This document shows positions 35,701-39,652 of a stretch of DNA of 39,652 nucleotides, piece after piece (position 1 is the stretch's first letter; every line of letters begins with the position of its first letter). The stretch spans positions 1 to 39,652 of the forward strand of contig CAXKVR010000172.1 of the NCBI GenBank assembly GCA_964058845.1, given 5' to 3'. Both the position numbers and the translations under genes were made by a program. A model generated the notes under the pieces. The model searched no databases, was not told the origin of the DNA, and saw nothing but the letters and a program-made list of their open reading frames with translations. The stretch comes from Carex sylvatica. Its lineage: Eukaryota > Streptophyta > Magnoliopsida > Poales > Cyperaceae.

Positions 35701-37936
35701 AAAGGTCATGTATTTATATCTTCCTTAAAATATATTTTTGTGTTATATAATATATGAAATACAATAAAAATTATATAGGCAAAATGTATCGCTAGCAGAG
35801 GATTTTAAAAAATTGCAAGTCGCTGTATCCGTATCATGTTAGATATGAGGCTTGTATTTGTATCAATGCAGCATAGCTAAAGGCTAACAGATAAATGAAT
35901 TTTGAAGTTGGCTGTTACTGTATTGGTAGTGTATTGCTGTGGTCAGGCTAATATATGCCCAAAATTAAACCTGGTATTCTTTTTTGATAGATGTGGTCTC
36001 TCTGCTTCGGTGCACAAGGCATAGTCTAGGGCTAATGGCATCCAGTCGAGGTTCAATCATTGGTCGTCTAACTTTTCATGTACATTCATCTACAAACTTT
36101 TTTATATATCTTTTCATTTTCGTGACAATGCATTTAAAATTAAAAGGCTAAAACTGCCTACACTGATATTTATTTAGTGATAGTGATGACTAAACTTAAT
36201 TGCTGTAATATATGGAAGGCACCAGGTGAAGAGATCTTGGACTGTACCACATTGGGGCCTGCTGGTCATGCAATAAGTGGAGACTTCAACTTGTTGGGAA
36301 GACTTGTTTTTTGGTCTGACGCACGGTATATTATTGTAGTAGAAAAGGTATTAGTCTAGATGTCTTTTAATCCTTTATTTTTTTGTTTAAGTTGTTGTCT
36401 GGAAAAATATTTTCTAAGTTCCTTTGATTAGGACGCAGTATTTCAGAGGTTGTCTGAAGACCGATTGTTCAGTCAACTCCCCAGTATTTTGATCACAGCA
36501 AAAGGGTATCCTGATCTTGCCTCAAGGTATGTCACATAATAAATTATTTATAACTTTTCATATAGTTTAGGCTATTTACATTTATCCTGCCTATGACTAC
36601 ATGTTGTGGGCTCAAAGAACTGTGCAAATCCTTTTCCAATGCCCCACCTTCCCTTTCTTTTTTCAAAAAGAGCAAACTGCTATGCAGTCAGGTAGGTTCC
36701 CAGGCCCAATAGACATTAGCTGAGCCATTTTGCATATTAATTTTATGTTTTCTATGAGCTGTTTATTTAAGTATTAACTAGTCAGGAACTTCATTCCCAT
36801 TTTTTATTTATCTTGTGTTGCATAACAGGTTTTTACTTCATCGATTAAGTGAGAACTTTCCAAGCATGCCTATCTTTGCTCTAGTTGACTGGTTTGACCC
36901 CTTCTTTATTTAGTGTTCTGTGGTAAATATTTTTATACAATTTCAGTGGAGATGAAAGCCATAGTCCAAGATGGTATGAGATCGCAGTTCATTTTGATTT
37001 AACTATAATAAAAAAATACGAGGAAATGATGCAATCTTTTGGATCCTAGCACCTCAAAAAAGGCTTGGAAATACTTGGGCCCATTAACTTTTGCGAAACG
37101 AGGAAATAAACAAGGGAACTCCTCTTCAAATTTGAGTACACAACAGTACTACACTGAAATAAAAATAATTTTGGCTGAGACTACTAATCTTTGTCTACAG
37201 TCTTTTTCTGAAATTAATCTTTGTCTACAGTCAAAGTCACTATTATTGATTTTATTATAGACAGATCTGTTTTACTTTTGCCTTCACTGGAAATTTGTTA
37301 ATACTATATAGCATGAGAAAACTTGATGCAGGAACCCAGCTGGACTTGCCATAATATGCACTTACAAATTTGGGAGTATATCAATGGGATTGGAGTCTTA
37401 CAGATATGGTACATATTTATGCATTGTTGCTGAACAGGTTCTCTTTTTGTTGAAACAGACCAACTGTTTTTTTTTTATTATTTCTACTTAGTTAATGAGA
37501 TGTATCCCTATTTCAGCATGCAACGTCAAATGGTTGGGATTAAGAGGAGATGACTTGCATCTTATACCTGAAAATGCATTCATTGAAATGAAACCGCGAG
37601 ACCATCAGATTTCTAAAAGCTTACTTTCTTCTAATTTCCTTCCTGTATGATTCTTCTACATTTGAATAACCTTGCAGCTGCTTTTTTCTATTAATCAAAT
37701 TTTAGTCAAGACTCCAGACCATGGATACTTGTGTCATAATCTCAATTATGTTTTATATAATTGTGTTATATTGTATCATCTTTTCTTTTCTTTTTTTGAA
37801 GGAGGCTTATAAGATGGAGCTGGAAAAGATGGTTGAGGTGGGACGACGTGCAGAGATCGAAGCACTGTATTGTCATGGGTTTGATTTCTTGGGAAAATAC
37901 GTTGTCGAAAAAATTGTTCAGGCTGATTATATCTGA
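32772..37936 (+). CDS. SPO11-2: Meiotic recombination protein SPO11-2 (topoisomerase VI A-like)
   Basis: Eleven exons join in frame: 32772-32867, 32956-33039, 34190-34319, 34858-34995, 35991-36079, 36219-36347, 36432-36526, 36829-36891, 37332-37408, 37517-37644 and 37802-37936, giving 387 aa, close to the Arabidopsis SPO11-2 length. The N-terminus (FYSDHRLCSADILSP, ARARIEVAVLNFLKAL) matches SPO11-2 rather than SPO11-1. The winged-helix 5Y-CAP part has the predicted catalytic Y128 in LVTQRELFYRLLSD. The Toprim part has E221 (VVEK) and D274 (LVDWNPAG). It ends EIEALYCHGFDFLGKY, then IVQADYI. The protein acts with SPO11-1 and the topoisomerase VI B-like subunit to make programmed meiotic DNA double-strand breaks. 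Intron 2 (1150 nt) holds a transposon-like insertion. Residue 160 or so reads RHSLG where Arabidopsis SPO11-2 has RYSLG (from memory). Confidence 0.93.
33162..34032. mobile_element. Transposon-like insertion in SPO11-2 intron 2
   Basis: Its ends are inverted repeats of about 37 bp: GGGTAAATTATTTGAGAAGT / CACTCAACTTTGGTCC on the left, and the inverse of GGACCAAAGTTTAGAGACC / TTTCAAAAAATTTACCAC on the right. Inside, three copies of a CTGTATGGTATA-AAGGTATG-type motif occur at 33278-33440. A stretch with inverse TATA-like CTATTTATAAGAG (33571) resembles a promoter read leftward. There is no coding capacity. No clean target duplication was found. Confidence 0.55.
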
Positions 37937-39060
37937 TATTCTTCGTTTTAAAAATATTTTCTCTTAGTTGATTCTGAATTTGCAGAATTTAAATATCCTA
38001 CCAAAAGAGAAATAGAAAAGCTGGTCGACTTTATACTTGTTCTACTACAATTGAACCTGATATAGCTGGCACACCAAAGTGTTTTTTATGAAGAAAATAA
38101 TTTTCTAGAGTATAACATCTGTTTGGAAATATATACTTTCTTAGTTGTAAAGTTTACTTACATGTGCTTCATCTGATTTATGTTTATATGATTTTGAAAA
38201 AAAGGCTGTCGTTGTGTACTATTTTGTCAAGAGTTAAATTTCAATAATAAAGTACTTTTTTTTATGTTGTAACTACTAAATAATGTCAATGCTGGATTTA
38301 AATTTAAGCATGAAGATTCATTGACAACGGATTAACGTAGTAATTTTGACAAAAGTAACATGTTTAAAATCTAACATTTATATCATATACACGAAATGAT
38401 GAAGTTTGATATAAATTTCCGTGGAAGTTTAATTACTTATAAATTACAACTTAATATTATATAACGACATTTAATTAATATCAACTGACCATCAAATTGT
38501 AATGAGAAAACAATGATCCCCAGAATTCTCTCTTTTTTTACCACTTAATATTACTAAACGACATTTAATTAAAAAATAAATTCTTCCGTTTTTTTGTACC
38601 AACCTATAAACAGCCTATTGCATTCTTCTGTTTCTTATATTTTTTTTAATCAATGAATCCCACACTTCAAACTTATCTCAATTTACTAAGATTATACCTA
38701 GACACTTCTCATACTCGTATTGAGCTAGATTATCATTGAATAAACTAAAATTTAATTTGGTTTACAGCAAGGTAGGTTTCTATCCTTATATTATTATAGC
38801 TTCTGATTCACAGAATTGGCTTGAATCACATAACAAAACTTCACAACTTACAGAAGTGCTATATAAATGTAAAAAAAAAAAAAATTAATAAGATGCCTGA
38901 TCAAATCAAGAGTAACAAAATATTGTGCCAGAATCCAATCTATCTTCATAACCACCTTGCAAACAAAAAGATTTATCTAACCAAAAACATAACATCCATA
39001 ACCAAATTTTTCAAACTAAACAAATTTCAAAATGTTTCTTCATTTTCTGATTCGACAAGT
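37937..39060. other. Spacer between SPO11-2 and eL34 (convergent 3' ends)
   Basis: This AT-rich stretch must hold the 3' UTRs of both flanking genes. No gene, RNA or bounded repeat is visible. The plus-strand frame at 38821-39135 overlaps the eL34 last exon in antisense and is rejected. An A run lies at 38871-38884. Confidence 0.5.
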
Positions 39061-39614
<554 letters not shown>

Positions 39615-39652
39615 CTGTTCAAATTACAATTACAATTTTGATTAATGAATTA

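Overview
This is a nuclear window from a flowering plant, most likely a eudicot-type genome; I cannot name the species. The sequence is AT-rich, every host gene is split by GT-AG introns, and transposons and AT-rich spacers separate the genes. Four host genes can be read exon by exon. They are a PAF1/ELF7 transcription-elongation factor (165-4675, +), an MPK4-type MAP kinase (10812-15431, -), a SPO11-2 meiotic recombination protein (32772-37936, +), and the 3' part of ribosomal protein eL34 (39061-39614, -), which runs off the right edge. The first three have complete reading frames of 627, 374 and 387 residues after splicing.

The main accessory feature is an 8852-bp Mutator-like element (MULE) at 16188-25039. 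It has a perfect 9-bp target duplication (CAACATTTT), terminal inverted repeats of about 190 and 226 bp, and two convergent genes that both appear intact. One gene is a MuDR-type transposase (997 aa, -). The other is a plant mobile domain (PMD) protein (834 aa, +). Each gene seems to be transcribed inward from its own terminal repeat. Each also appears to have a 5'-UTR intron that carries a tandem array and ends in the same splice-acceptor sequence. The layout recalls maize MuDR (mudrA/mudrB), with a PMD gene in the accessory position. The MULE itself landed inside an older foldback MITE, which it split.

Layout from left to right: PAF1 gene with a MITE in its last intron; a degenerate echo of its last exon; a 2.7-kb solo LTR with a 5-bp target duplication; a spacer with a poly(A) micro-insertion, a MULE-type MITE with 9-bp target duplication, a SINE with 19-bp target duplication and a LINE remnant; the MAP kinase gene; the MULE; about 7 kb of repeat-rich spacer with further MITEs, a hAT-like element and a short retroposed piece; the SPO11-2 gene with a transposon-like insertion in intron 2; a spacer; and the end of eL34 with a tRNA-like sequence in its intron.

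The host genes show no functional link to one another. All coordinates and splice sites were read by eye from frame continuity and GT/AG borders. No transcript or database comparison was available.
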